Positions 37,610 through 45,931 of a stretch of 64,000 nt of DNA are shown here, in pieces. How positions within the stretch are numbered: position 1 is the stretch's first letter; each line of letters begins with the position of its first letter. This stretch comes from Margaritifera margaritifera (lineage: Eukaryota; Mollusca; Bivalvia; Unionida; Margaritiferidae), in assembly GCA_029931535.1 (NCBI GenBank), contig JAQPZY010001295.1, forward strand, positions 1,939,248-2,003,247, read 5' to 3'. The position numbers were made by a program, and so were the translations under genes. The notes beneath the pieces are model-generated. The model was not told the DNA's origin. It made no database searches and saw only the letters and a list, made by a program, of their open reading frames with translations.

Positions 37610-38090
37610 TCACCAAACAGCAACATGTTCAATCAGCTTATGAAATCTCGGCAACAGTCAACACAGATGACAGTCATCGCTCAAGAACCCATTGGGTAGC
37701 TGTTAACTTTCCCAATGTCCACAGTGCAGAATATTTTGCTTTCTATAGATTACCTCCTCTGGAAGATTATATCATTGACTTTATGAGAAGAAATATTGTA
37801 TCTACTCAATTCAATAACGTGACATTACACGAATCAGGTTCGATAGTGTGTGGACAATATTGTGTGTATTTTCTTCATCAACGCAGTCTTGGATTCCCCT
37901 TAAAAATCGTACTAACTTGTTTTGGAAGTGATTTCTCTAGTAACAATGAAAAAAAAAGAAAGGTGGTTTTGTGAACATTATGGCTAAATATTTTCTTTAA
38001 CGCAGAAACGTAGTGTATATCGATGGTAAAATGAAAATCTAGTCTTACTCCACAACGTTGTCAACCTTATAAATACGTTTGTGTTTAACA
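37610..38090 (+). pseudogene. Copy 1 adenain-like protease remnant, inverted
   Basis: Frames encode TVNTDDSHRSRTHWVAVNFP (catalytic His region), a Y-x-LPPLEDYIIDFMRRN segment, STQFNNVTLHESGS and VCGQYCVYFLHQRSLG (Gln and Cys of the active site). These align with the protease at 41.87-42.43 kb. In copy 2 the gene is on the minus strand at the left end. Here it is on the plus strand at the right, so this copy is rearranged. The D of the DSYG motif is changed, and stops are present. Confidence 0.85.
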
Positions 38091-38559
38091 TTTGTCAATT
38101 GTACATGAAGAATATGGGTCTAGCCCTAATCCTCCCTCTTCATTTGTTTGTTCATGTTTAAGTTAGTGTGGCTTAGTGTGGCTTATTAAAAGAATGATAA
38201 TTTTGAAAAAATGGTGTTGATTAGTCTTTTACATTTTTTTGCTCTCACTCTCTCTCGCTCTCTTTATGCAGTTTTTGCAATCTATTACCCCCCCCCTCTC
38301 TCTCTCTCTCTCACAATCTTATGGTTTCTCCTGAGATTCTACGTGAAACGAAATGAACTAACATCGGAGGCTGCCGTTTTTAAAATTAATCAGAAAAAAT
38401 GTAACAACCTTACAAGAAAATCTTAGCTTTGCTGTTTTCAAAGAGGGGGGGGGGGGGAGGAAAGAAATGTTATAACTTTACAAGAAAATCTTAGCTTCAC
38501 GCAAAAATTCTGACTACTAGGTCATATTTAATTTATCGTAAGATAAATACAGTACTGAA

Positions 38560-39140
38560 CTGTACTGACATCGAGTAAAGTCAGTCAGTGTACTAAAATC
38601 TAGGTTGGCAAAATCGTAAATTTGTAACAAAATGCTGAACGAAAAACCAAACTTGCCTCACTTGACACTGAATATTTATTTTGTAACAAAACTTTCTGCC
38701 AGTATATATGGTAAAATAAAAAAAAACCAGTACAGCAAAATTTCTAAAACTACACTTGGCTACAAGATTTGCCACAACGGATATGTTTGTGTATATGCGT
38801 ATGTATTCTATTTGTTTCACTCCACTGGTAAAGTTATAGGAATTACGAGTATGGTAAGGGATGGTATTTTTGTTTAAAAGTGAGATGGTAGGGGAGGGAG
38901 ATGTGAATTTTACTTTGTTTATAAGGGAATAATAGGGTGGCAATGGGATAGGGAAGTTTGTTTTGTTTATAAGGAATTTAAATTCTATTTTTTTACCCCT
39001 TCTTTTACATGCTATCCTGTGTTATCAGTAGATAGATGAGGGTGTGTTTGTCAATTCAAACGGCGTGTTGAATAGTAAATGTGAAGTATTTTGGTAGTAA
39101 ATGTAGGGTACTAAATAGTAGATCACTAGGTATTACGTAG
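38560..39140 (-). repeat. Right inner inverted repeat of Polinton copy 1
   Basis: Reverse complement of 32.29-32.74 kb, with shared landmarks TTGCCTCACTTGACACTG, AACAAAACTTTCTGCC, TTTCACTCCACTGGTAAAG and AAACGGCGTGTTGAATAGTA. It differs by about one base in six and by several indels. Confidence 0.8.
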
Positions 39141-39149
39141 TAGATGAAG

Positions 39150-39545
39150 TTTTAACATCACATTTCCCGTTAGAGACCAGAAAGCCCTACCATGTTAAAT
39201 TTCCATCAGAAACCATAGGGTCCCAAAACCCTGAAAAATTATAGCCTCACTGTTAAATTCCCGTTTGAGACCCTAGAGACCCACACTGTTAAACCTATGG
39301 ACATTTTTAATATTGCATTTCCCGTTAGACCCTATAGTGCCATTCCCATGCTAAATTCCCATTAGAGGTCATAGTGCCATCTCCATGTTAAATTCCCATT
39401 CGAGACCATAGTGCCATCTCCATGTTAAATTCACGTTAGACGCCATAGTGCTATTTCCTTGTTAAATTCACTCTTGTCCCTATAATTTCAACATTGTGAC
39501 CTAATGTTAAATTCCCCTTATGCCCTGTGGTGCCGTTAATGAATT
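39150..39545. repeat. 37-bp subrepeat array, TIR-type
   Basis: About ten units of roughly 37 bp contain CCATGTTAAATTCCCGTTAG and GACCATAGTGCC. The three 37-bp units in the TIRs of copy 2 (CCATGTTAAATTCTCGTAGG, CCCTATAGTG) are the same family and period. This array lies between the inner inverted repeat and the outer end of copy 1. Confidence 0.8.
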
Positions 39546-39987
39546 TCCACAGATTTAGCATTAGCTGGAATCCCCACCCACCCACCCACCATGCCCCCAA
39601 GTGCCGTCCTATACTACCTGTACTACTGTAGCATATAAGAACTAACACATAAACCCAAGGTGGTGAATGATAGACCAATTCATATTTTGATAATATCGGA
39701 TAATGATCCTATAATGTAGTTAGAATTAACAAAAAATAGACTTGTGTCCCTATGAGGTCATGAGTTTAAAGAAACACTGGCCAAACTTTGCATAAAAAAT
39801 ACATTTTCTGGGATGAACTCGTCTCTAACATAAAATGTTACAATATCGATAAGAGTTCAAATTTGTACCTCTGTGACGTATAGGCTCGTGCCTATGTCAT
39901 GACGTCACGTGACAGAATGATAGTGGAACGCTGAAAAACTTAATATTAGCCAGAAATATACCCTTTTGGACAATATTTAACACAGGG
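39546..39987. other. Outer end of copy 1 and spacer to copy 2
   Basis: Up to about 39625 the sequence still resembles the right end of copy 1 (AGTGCCGTCCTATACTACC). From 39626 to 39987 it is flanking host DNA with no recognised gene. Confidence 0.5.
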
Positions 39988-39993
39988 CGCATG
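39988..39993 (+). repeat. Target-site duplication of Polinton copy 2, left
   Basis: CGCATG immediately precedes the first base of the left TIR and is repeated directly after the right TIR (61242-61247). A 6-bp duplication is the Polinton/Maverick hallmark. Confidence 0.9.
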
Positions 39994-40225
39994 AGTAGTA
40001 GGAGGGGGGTAAATAGGGTCGTGGGGGGCACTACAGGGTCCTACGAGAATTTAACATGGCGGGGGCACTATAGGGTCCTACGAGAATTTAACATGGCGGG
40101 GGCAGTACAGGGTCCTACGAGAATTTAACATGGCGGGGGTCTCTACAGGGACAACGGGAGGGAGGGAAATAGAATTAATCTTTCTTGAAAAAAGGTTGGT
40201 CCTGATGAGGACCGTTGGTTTTTTT
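39994..40225 (+). repeat. Left TIR of Polinton copy 2
   Basis: It matches the reverse complement of 61002-61241 with a few substitutions and single-base indels. It contains three 37-bp subrepeats (40036, 40073, 40110), a GGGAGGGAGGGAAATAGAAT segment, and at its inner end a histone-type stem-loop with purine element for the gene ending at 40240. Confidence 0.9.
40179..40213 (-). terminator. Histone-type 3' end signal 1
   Basis: On the minus strand GGTCCT-CATC-AGGACC (40213-40198) forms a 6-bp stem with a 4-nt loop, starting 27 nt after the stop at 40240. Then AACC replaces the usual ACCC, and CAAGAAAGA lies at 40187-40179. The latter equals the purine element that pairs with U7 snRNA in histone genes. 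An AATAAA overlaps the stop codon, so conventional polyadenylation is also possible. Confidence 0.7.
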
Positions 40226-40239
40226 GTGTTAGAGTTTAT

Positions 40240-40536
40240 TTAGAGGAGGTGTGGGCACCTCCCTGGCTTTGCCCTGCATGCAGGGCAGCTCCCCCTCCAT
40301 TTAGCTGCACTCATACAAAGCTTGTTGTTCTGAAGTATAAACGGAGGATGGTCTGCTTCAGGATTCCAATTTTCCTTATTAGAATCCTCCATCATCCAGT
40401 GCTGTTTGATGGGAATTTTGCTTTCCCTCTCCTCCTTCTCCCTCTCCTCCTTCTCTTTCTTCTCCAAGTCTTGGAGGAGGTGCCACGCCACCTCTAAATG
40501 CACTCTAACTTGTCGGATTGTTTCAGAGCGGTTCAT
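40240..40536 (-). CDS. Left terminal early-type gene, unknown function
   Basis: 98 residues starting MNRSETIRQVRVHLEVAWHL. It has an N-terminal amphipathic helix, a Lys/Glu-rich coiled-coil-like segment (residues 26-40), and a C-terminal CPACRAKPGRC cluster. No family was recognised. It is transcribed outward, toward the left TIR. Upstream is a shared promoter module (box at 40617, TATA-like at 40588). Downstream is a histone-type stem-loop inside the TIR. This mirrors the outward gene at 60.36 kb at the other end, which suggests a matched pair of early genes. Confidence 0.6.
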   Translation of the reverse strand: MNRSETIRQVRVHLEVAWHLLQDLEKKEKEEREKEERESKIPIKQHWMMEDSNKENWNPEADHPPFILQNNKLCMSAAKWRGSCPACRAKPGRCPHLL

Positions 40537-40578
40537 TCTGTTGAATAAAACGGGGTAGCTTAACCGGTGAAGACGTGG

Positions 40579-40618
40579 TTTTAATATACTAAAAGTGCGA
40601 ACGTGAAGGAAAACATCC
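40579..40618 (-). promoter_or_regulatory. Shared early promoter module, copy P1
   Basis: On the minus strand GATGTTTTCC-TTCACGTTCGC (from 40617) is followed 28-29 bp later by AGTATATTAAAA. The same box and spacing occur at 60280 (+) and 41642 (-). It lies about 45 bp upstream of the ATG at 40536. Confidence 0.65.
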
Positions 40619-40624
40619 CTTTCA

Positions 40625-40625
40625 C

Positions 40626-40659
<34 letters not shown>

Positions 40660-41040
40660 ATCACCCCACTACCCTGCGTCTTACGTCATTCGTTCTACGT
40701 CATTCTTGGCTTCGCGGAGTTTACACTCCATGAACCCTGACTCTAAAAAGCGCGGACCTAAAAGAAACTACTTTTGATAAAAAATAAAAAAAAAACAACC
40801 TACACACATCATACCATTCCTATGATAAGCGTGTACGTGATTGAAAACATCCCCCCTTTTTTTCCAAAAAAAACCCACACCACACTATCTACATTTTTTA
40901 TATATCAATCACACACCATACAAATCATATAAGGGAGAAGGGATTTTTTGTTTGAGGGTAGACTATCAGAAAAAAATAATATGTATATATAAAAACACAC
41001 ACTTATTATAGATATTATTATTGTTGGCAATATTGGAGAG
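40625..41040. other. Non-coding stretch with CRE-like sites and a fourth promoter box
   Basis: It holds a long A-tract (40627-40659), two TGACGTA-type ATF/CREB half sites on the minus strand (about 40680-40705), and another GATGTTTTCA-ATCACGT box reading leftward at about 40850-40835. That box has no clear TATA or reading frame behind it. Nothing else was recognised. Confidence 0.45.
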
Positions 41041-41043
41041 TAG

Positions 41044-41082
41044 TAATCTTTTTCTAGAGATTGGGTGGCCCTAAGAAGGGCC
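41044..41082 (-). terminator. Histone-type 3' end signal 2
   Basis: On the minus strand GGCCCT-TCTT-AGGGCC (41082-41067) is followed directly by ACCCA (41066-41062), with CCAAC before the stem. This fits the metazoan histone stem-loop consensus GGYYYUHUHARRRCC-ACCCA almost exactly. TCTAGAAAAAGATTA follows as the downstream purine element. The stem starts 25 nt after the stop codon at 41107. No AATAAA is present between stop and stem. Confidence 0.8.
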
Positions 41083-41106
41083 GTTGGGTTTAAAGAAGTT
41101 ATGTTT

Positions 41107-41538
41107 TTAACTTCTTAAGGTGGATGTAGCCGTGGCAGTAGCTCCAGCAGGTCGGCCACGTTTAGCGATAGTTGGTGGTCTTACCGCTTTCAGACAGGCA
41201 GGTCTCTTTCGGGTAAAAGCGAAAGCAAATTCCTCGCAGTCAATCTTGCATTGGACTTCACCGTCAAATAGTTTGCTGGACTGCTGCTGTTGCTGCATAA
41301 GTTGTTGCTGCTGCTGCTGTTGTCTTTGTTGCTGCTGCTGCTGATGTAGACGTTGTCCTGCTTCCCATTCTGTTCTTTCTCTAAGTATTTCTTCTCTCAG
41401 GACCTCTTCTACTAGATCATGAGCCATTTGAATGAACGTCATGGTCTTTCTCTCTGGGTTGGTCTCCATCAAATGATTCTTCACCCTCATTATGTTCACC
41501 ATAGCTTCATTCAGCTTTGTAATCTTGGTGGCAGCCAT
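41107..41538 (-). CDS. Poly-Gln early-type protein, unknown function
   Basis: 143 residues starting MAATKITKLNEAMVNIMRVK. A helical N-terminal half (residues 1-65, EEVLREEILRERTEWE) is followed by a poly-Gln tract (about residues 66-85), a KIDCEE segment and a basic tail with an AT-hook-like KRGRPAGA. No family was recognised. The gene has a well-formed promoter (box at 41642, TATA at 41612, AGTCATT start-site motif at 41587) and a histone-type stem-loop 25 nt past its stop. Poly-Gln also occurs in the gene at 58.96-59.54 kb. The KIDCEE motif resembles the I/LxCxE retinoblastoma-binding motif of viral early proteins, which is a weak hint only. Confidence 0.75.
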   Translation of the reverse strand: MAATKITKLNEAMVNIMRVKNHLMETNPERKTMTFIQMAHDLVEEVLREEILRERTEWEAGQRLHQQQQQQRQQQQQQQLMQQQQQSSKLFDGEVQCKIDCEEFAFAFTRKRPACLKAVRPPTIAKRGRPAGATATATSTLRS

Positions 41539-41580
41539 CTTTTCTTCTTGGAACTGTTGAGATCTTGACGAGTCAACGAG

Positions 41581-41642
41581 AATGACTACACTGGCCAGTG
41601 AACCGCCTTATATGCTTAACGCGCGGACGCGATGGAAACATG
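41581..41642 (-). promoter_or_regulatory. Shared early promoter module, copy P3
   Basis: On the minus strand CATGTTTCCATCGCGTCCGC begins at 41642, GCATATAAGGCGGT has its TATA at 41612, and GTAGTCATTC marks the likely start site near 41587. The + strand copy at 60.28 kb has the same three parts at nearly the same spacing. Confidence 0.75.
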
Positions 41643-41864
41643 GTAAGGTTTTTTTTCAGATTGACAGGGAGATCATAGATAGAGAGTTTTTTTTAGATCG
41701 ATAGAAAGAGAGAGAGAAAAGAACATATTCATTATTTTTTTTTCTTCAAATTTCAATAAAAAACAACAAAACACCATTTTTTTTTTCAAACAATTCACAA
41801 AAATTATTTTTATTCAACAATAACTATTCTAACAATAAAAAACTAACCATTCAACCATAAATTT
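41643..41864. other. Intergenic region with polyadenylation signal
   Basis: AATAAA at 41814-41809 (minus strand) lies about 50 nt after the protease stop and ends the leftward structural gene block. The rest is A/T-rich and (GA)n sequence with no gene. Confidence 0.65.
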
Positions 41865-42434
41865 TCAAACAGGAACATATTTACAAGGTTGACAACGTTG
41901 GGAAGGTAAAGTAAATGTGAAACTTTCTACATCGACATCATCATTTTGATGTACATTACGATGGTGAGCTAAAGACAAAAGATAACCATAACGTTCACAA
42001 AACCATCCTTGTACTTTAGCATCGTTTCGAACATAGTCACTATCAAAATAAGTGAGTAAATGTTCTAAGGAATATCCAAGACTGCGTTGATGAAGATAAT
42101 GAACACAATATTGTCCACACACCATAGAATCTGATCCTTGTAGTCTCACATTATTGAATTGAGTTGAGATGGCATTTCTTCTCATAAACTCGATAATGTC
42201 TTTTTCCAAAGGAGGTAATCCATAAGAATCAAAATATTCCACACAGTGATCGTTGGGAAAGTACACGGTAATCCAATGGCTTCCTGGTAGATGACTGTCG
42301 TCAGTATTGATGACATAAGCATGAACGTTTTTCGGCTTACGATGAGGTAGTTCACCTTTAGCACATACCACAGGATTCCAAGAAGAAGTATAGGAACTAC
42401 GATTCAATAAGTAATGAAGTTCCCTGGTATCCAT
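41865..42434 (-). CDS. PRO: Adenain-like cysteine protease (virion maturation)
   Basis: 189 residues, Ulp1/adenovirus-protease fold type, which cleaves capsid precursor proteins during virion maturation. The active-site pattern is complete: H53 in GSHWITV, D69 in EYFDSYGLPP, and Q108 and C110 in VCGQYCVHYL. Length is typical for Polinton proteases (about 180-200). The reading frame is intact. It is the last gene of the leftward structural block and is followed by AATAAA. A rearranged copy lies at 37.6-38.1 kb. Confidence 0.92.
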   Translation of the reverse strand: MDTRELHYLLNRSSYTSSWNPVVCAKGELPHRKPKNVHAYVINTDDSHLPGSHWITVYFPNDHCVEYFDSYGLPPLEKDIIEFMRRNAISTQFNNVRLQGSDSMVCGQYCVHYLHQRSLGYSLEHLLTYFDSDYVRNDAKVQGWFCERYGYLLSLAHHRNVHQNDDVDVESFTFTLPSQRCQPCKYVPV

Positions 42435-42447
42435 TTTTTTTTGTCCT

Positions 42448-43029
42448 TCAACAACAGAAATATTGAGTCAGCAATGCACACCTGACTTTATGCTGGAATT
42501 GTTCTGTCTTGTAATTCCAGGAATATTCACGTCGGATAGGTTTTTCACTCTGTTCAATGAGACTTTCGATCCGTTTGATCTCCCGAGGAATGAGTGGAGG
42601 AGAAGAATAATTCTGCAAGACTTTATACCCCTGTGTCAACACGTGTTTATCTGAGATGTTTAACCAGGCATTTTCCAAAAATTCATCCAATTGTTCTTCG
42701 CCTGTCAACATCATACATTTGTCGTGTTGTATCTGACTGGGATGATCGGTTTGACATCCATAACATTGTCCTTTAATCAGTCTGTTAATGATTGGACTCA
42801 ATTCGTTAGCATAACAGTCCACTAACTTTTGTTCTTGTTCTGGCCATCGAGAAGGATAAAATCCAACAAACTCAGTAACAACAGTATTAGTCTCTTCTTT
42901 TTTAGGTTCTGAACGAATGACTTCGTCATCATTATCATCCTCCTTGGTGGTGATAGTAGTTGGTGACTGGTGAATCACTTCACAAAATCCCTCATCTATC
43001 TCCATAGGATCTTTTTCTTCGTGCTGCAT
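42448..43029 (-). CDS. Conserved Polinton protein with CYGC zinc-binding-like motif
   Basis: 193 residues. An acidic, low-complexity N-terminus (residues 1-50) is followed by a folded segment with LIKGQCYGCQTDHPSQIQHD then KCM, a C-x2-C...H...C pattern that could bind zinc. I recall a similar CYGC-x2-DHPSQ segment in uncharacterised Polinton proteins located between protease and capsid genes. The frame is intact. The gene lies between MCP (18 nt upstream) and protease (14 nt downstream), so it is likely co-expressed with virion genes. Function is unknown. Confidence 0.75.
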   Translation of the reverse strand: MQHEEKDPMEIDEGFCEVIHQSPTTITTKEDDNDDEVIRSEPKKEETNTVVTEFVGFYPSRWPEQEQKLVDCYANELSPIINRLIKGQCYGCQTDHPSQIQHDKCMMLTGEEQLDEFLENAWLNISDKHVLTQGYKVLQNYSSPPLIPREIKRIESLIEQSEKPIRREYSWNYKTEQFQHKVRCALLTQYFCC

Positions 43030-43046
43030 CTTTTCTTCTTCTTCTT

Positions 43047-44423
43047 CTAATAGTCTAGAATGACTTCTCTCAAACTGTTGATCTCTAGAGTGTTATCAAA
43101 TTCTGCAAACAAGACGACGTTCACTGTCTCGGCTAGAGGAGCTGTAAACTGAAGTTCCACACGAAGTGGGCCTGATTTTATAGGGTGGAAATGTCCTTCA
43201 TCGCTACCTTGGTCCGGAGTGAAATCAAATCCCCACAAGGCATACCCTCCTGCAAAATTCTCGTACGTAATGCCGTGGCTACTGTCTTGGCCTAACTGTC
43301 CTGTGGCTTCAAACAGGCTCAAGTAAGATCGTAAGTAATTTTTTACGTTGACGCTAAAGTCAGGTTCAAAAGGTCTGGTACACAAGGTCTTACCATCTCG
43401 ACTGACATCTATCTTGGAGACGTTGAAGTGCTGAAACTGGAACGGATTCTGATCGTGGACTCCGTTGAAGGCTGAATTTCTGACCATGCCAATGAATAAA
43501 CGTTTAGGGAGCTGTCCTTGGAAGATGTGATCTTCGACTATGGATCGGAGTCCAGCGGCCACAGTAAAGGTTTTCACTTCCACACGTCTAAGAGGATACT
43601 TAGCAGTGGTTCTGCTCAAGGATTGACTGATGTCGTTAGCTACTTTGGGTAAGATTTCTACACGTCGTACGTAAAGTTTGGCTTCTTGGATGACGGTTTT
43701 CCACTCGTTAGCATTAGCCATCAAATGGAAAGTGGTACTACTGCGATTCAGTCTCAGGCGTACATCGACTCCATTGAGTAAATACTTGTCTTGCAACCAC
43801 ATGTCCAAATGCAAACGATCCATCAATTCTAAACTGCGTCTGATTTTCTTTCGACGGTCGTTAAATCCCACATTGTGCAGGTCTGCTGGAGTTATGTCTC
43901 TAACAAGATGACCACTACCATCAACAACAGCAGCAACCCTCGCCGGTACTGAGACCTCTGTGTCGTTGAAGGTATTCTCTCCTGCGGTGTCAGGTTTCCA
44001 GACCACGGAAGCATCCAGATGAGTGTTCTTGGCTTCTTTTCCATACGTCAAGAGATTTTCCAAGTAAGCACGGTAAGGGTAAGTATCCAAACTGCTGCTG
44101 ACCAGTTTGTTATTCAAGTACAATTCTACTCCACTGAACAAAGAATGAAAAAAATTATTGACGGGAGCAACTCTGGAATTGTCATCAGGAAGGCTGTTGT
44201 CCGTTTTCTTTACTTGAAGTTTCAGGTACAAGTAGCTGTTATTCAGATCGATGTAATCTTCGGTTTGTCCTTTGATTTCAAATTCGATAGGAGCTGAATC
44301 CGACAAAGACGATACAGGATGAAATTCCACCCATTGGGATTCTTGCATCGTCATCATGGTGGGACGCATAGAAAACAGTTCCAGTTCTGACTTGGTACAT
44401 TCGCAAGAATCTCGGTGCATCAT
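43047..44423 (-). CDS. MCP: Major capsid protein (double jelly-roll, hexon-like)
   Basis: 458 residues from the chosen start MMHRDSCECTKSELELF. The same N-terminus is preserved in copy 1, which supports this Met over one ten codons upstream. The body has the Polinton/adintovirus MCP pattern: WVEFHPVSSLSDSAPIEFEI, IDLNNSYLYLKLQV, NNFFHSLFSGVELYLNNKLV, YPYRAYLENLLTYG, and a C-terminal YALWGFDFTPDQG with GPLRVELQF. Trimers of this protein would form the icosahedral capsid. The family is annotated in nematodes as F54H12.2-like. The frame is intact, with no in-frame damage. Confidence 0.93.
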   Translation of the reverse strand: MMHRDSCECTKSELELFSMRPTMMTMQESQWVEFHPVSSLSDSAPIEFEIKGQTEDYIDLNNSYLYLKLQVKKTDNSLPDDNSRVAPVNNFFHSLFSGVELYLNNKLVSSSLDTYPYRAYLENLLTYGKEAKNTHLDASVVWKPDTAGENTFNDTEVSVPARVAAVVDGSGHLVRDITPADLHNVGFNDRRKKIRRSLELMDRLHLDMWLQDKYLLNGVDVRLRLNRSSTTFHLMANANEWKTVIQEAKLYVRRVEILPKVANDISQSLSRTTAKYPLRRVEVKTFTVAAGLRSIVEDHIFQGQLPKRLFIGMVRNSAFNGVHDQNPFQFQHFNVSKIDVSRDGKTLCTRPFEPDFSVNVKNYLRSYLSLFEATGQLGQDSSHGITYENFAGGYALWGFDFTPDQGSDEGHFHPIKSGPLRVELQFTAPLAETVNVVLFAEFDNTLEINSLREVILDY

Positions 44424-44442
44424 TTTCACAGTTTTTTTTTTT

Positions 44443-44895
44443 TTAATAATCAAACACGTCTAATTCTCTACCAGTTCTTCTTCTTTTCCTATTCTTTCTG
44501 GAAGTACTACCGTGTGTTCTTTTATGAACTTTGAAAGGATTTCGAGCTTTTCGTCGTCGTCTCTTTCTACCTTGTCCTTGCTGCTGTGAAGTAATGCCAG
44601 AGCCTGAAGCGTGAAGCGTATTTATAGGATTTTCTCGGAGACCTAAAAGATCTTTACCAGTGGTCATCAACACATTTTTGCCTGCTCTCATAAAGGCTTC
44701 TTTTGGATTTTGTTTGTCGATGAGGACATTTTGCAAAAATTCTTTTCCTTGTGTCAAAGCAGCATCTTTTAAGGCATGAAATCCTCGAGTGACCATCGGT
44801 TTCAAAATAGGAGCTACCGTCCGAAAGGCTGATTTTAACATATCTCCTAAACCATGTCCTCGTTGTCGAGCCACTCCTTGGTACACTGGATACAT
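44443..44895 (-). CDS. Virion core/internal protein, basic C-terminus
   Basis: 150 residues. The N-terminal GHGLGDMLKSAFRTVAPILK is an amphipathic, adenovirus pVI/core-like helix common in Polintons next to the MCP. Next come a helical middle and a strongly basic tail (GRKRRRRKARN, then SRKNRKRRRTGREL). Such proteins line the capsid and bind DNA or disrupt membranes during entry; the role here is inferred from family and position. It ends 20 nt before the MCP start. A decayed copy is at 32.9-33.25 kb. Confidence 0.75.
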   Translation of the reverse strand: MYPVYQGVARQRGHGLGDMLKSAFRTVAPILKPMVTRGFHALKDAALTQGKEFLQNVLIDKQNPKEAFMRAGKNVLMTTGKDLLGLRENPINTLHASGSGITSQQQGQGRKRRRRKARNPFKVHKRTHGSTSRKNRKRRRTGRELDVFDY

Positions 44896-44914
44896 TTTTT
44901 ATTTTTGAGGAATG

Positions 44915-45931
44915 TTAGAGAACTTTTTTTCGAAAATGTAGTTTCACCGTGACTTTTCCTTTGTCAATGAATGGTACATCTTGTCCCAAATCTCTTTTTA
45001 TACTAATCTGGACAGTGTCAAAATACGATTTACTAACTGAATAATAATGAGGGTGTACAAATTCACGGTGAATGTGAAATGTGTTTCCACCTTCTTCGTA
45101 CGCCCCAGCAGAAGTATCCACTTTGAAAGGAATGACTCTCAGTAATGGAGCTGAGGTGTGACCCACCACGCTGTACTCTACCACATCGGAGTACACATAC
45201 ATTAAATTTAATCCAATGTTCATTTCCATGGGATGGCAATAAGCCTCTACAGATTCGATGTTGGTGGCGACTGATAGATAACTGTAGTCTTTATTACCAC
45301 CCAAAATAGCATACAATCCAGCAGAAAATTCAATGGACATAAATCTTCTCTCCTGGTCGGGGATACCTTTTTCTTTAGCTTCTTTGCCTGACATGATGTC
45401 ACCCGATTTTTCATCTTTCATAGAAAATTCCATGTAGAAACGGCGTGCCACATCATTGTAACTGATGCGTACTATTTTTTTGCTCTCCATTAGGGCTTTG
45501 CCAAATTGACTGTCAAAGGTGGCCTCAATAGTGTCCACCAAATGTCGAGCATTAAAATAATACCGCGTAGGAATTCTCAGGCCATACACTCCATAAGCCC
45601 CTTTGGGTCCTTTACTTCCATCCCATTTTTTGAAATATCCCCGCATGTTATTTTTATTTGTTGGGTCTACATTCCAGATTTTAGGATCATCTTTTTCCAA
45701 GGAATCTTGTAGTTTTTTGTTCTTAATTTCCACGATTATATGGTTTTGACTTTTGTTGATGTTTATGATTTGCATAGGATGAATGATTTCTACCAAACCT
45801 ACTTCCCAATGAGCATTGCGATCCAATTGGAGGGCTTGAGGTAATTTGGTGGTAAAACAACATAAGCTGTTGTTGGGAAACACATCCATGGAACTGTCAC
45901 TAGGTAACGTTAAATAAAATTGGTCATTCAT
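44915..45931 (-). CDS. Minor capsid protein (penton-like, single jelly-roll)
   Basis: 338 residues, intact. The N-terminus FYLTLPSDSSMDVFPNNSLC and FTTKLPQALQLDRNAHWEVG followed by LVEIIHP is the standard opening of Polinton penton proteins, which occupy the capsid vertices. Further support comes from YYFNARHLVDTIEATF and IEFSAGLYAILGG in the middle and HPHYYSVSKSYFDTVQISIK near the C-terminus. The start codon overlaps the stop of the membrane-protein gene (ATGA at 45931-45928), so translation may be coupled or the pair tightly packed. Confidence 0.88.
   Translation of the reverse strand: MNDQFYLTLPSDSSMDVFPNNSLCCFTTKLPQALQLDRNAHWEVGLVEIIHPMQIININKSQNHIIVEIKNKKLQDSLEKDDPKIWNVDPTNKNNMRGYFKKWDGSKGPKGAYGVYGLRIPTRYYFNARHLVDTIEATFDSQFGKALMESKKIVRISYNDVARRFYMEFSMKDEKSGDIMSGKEAKEKGIPDQERRFMSIEFSAGLYAILGGNKDYSYLSVATNIESVEAYCHPMEMNIGLNLMYVYSDVVEYSVVGHTSAPLLRVIPFKVDTSAGAYEEGGNTFHIHREFVHPHYYSVSKSYFDTVQISIKRDLGQDVPFIDKGKVTVKLHFRKKVL

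Larger units (their letters stand above)
32250..39625 (-). mobile_element. Polinton/Maverick copy 1, decayed and internally deleted
   Basis: Fragments homologous to the intact element at 40-61 kb occur in order on the minus strand: MCP N-terminus and core protein, pX-like basic protein, packaging ATPase, an LSVHER-family gene and PolB. Plus-strand fragments of a CCHC-protein gene and the protease follow. Inverted repeats flank the set (32.29-32.74 kb against 38.56-39.14 kb), and the outermost GGTAGTATAGGACG sequence appears inverted at 32255 and 39618. Integrase, penton, most of the MCP and the PolB centre are missing. Bordering hexamers TATGCT and TGTACT match at only 4 of 6 bases, so the duplication is not proven. 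Confidence 0.8.

Noticed and set aside
32249..39624. TATGCT / TGTACT as target-site duplication of Polinton copy 1
   Set aside because: Only 4 of 6 bases agree and the outer ends are decayed, so it cannot be told from chance.
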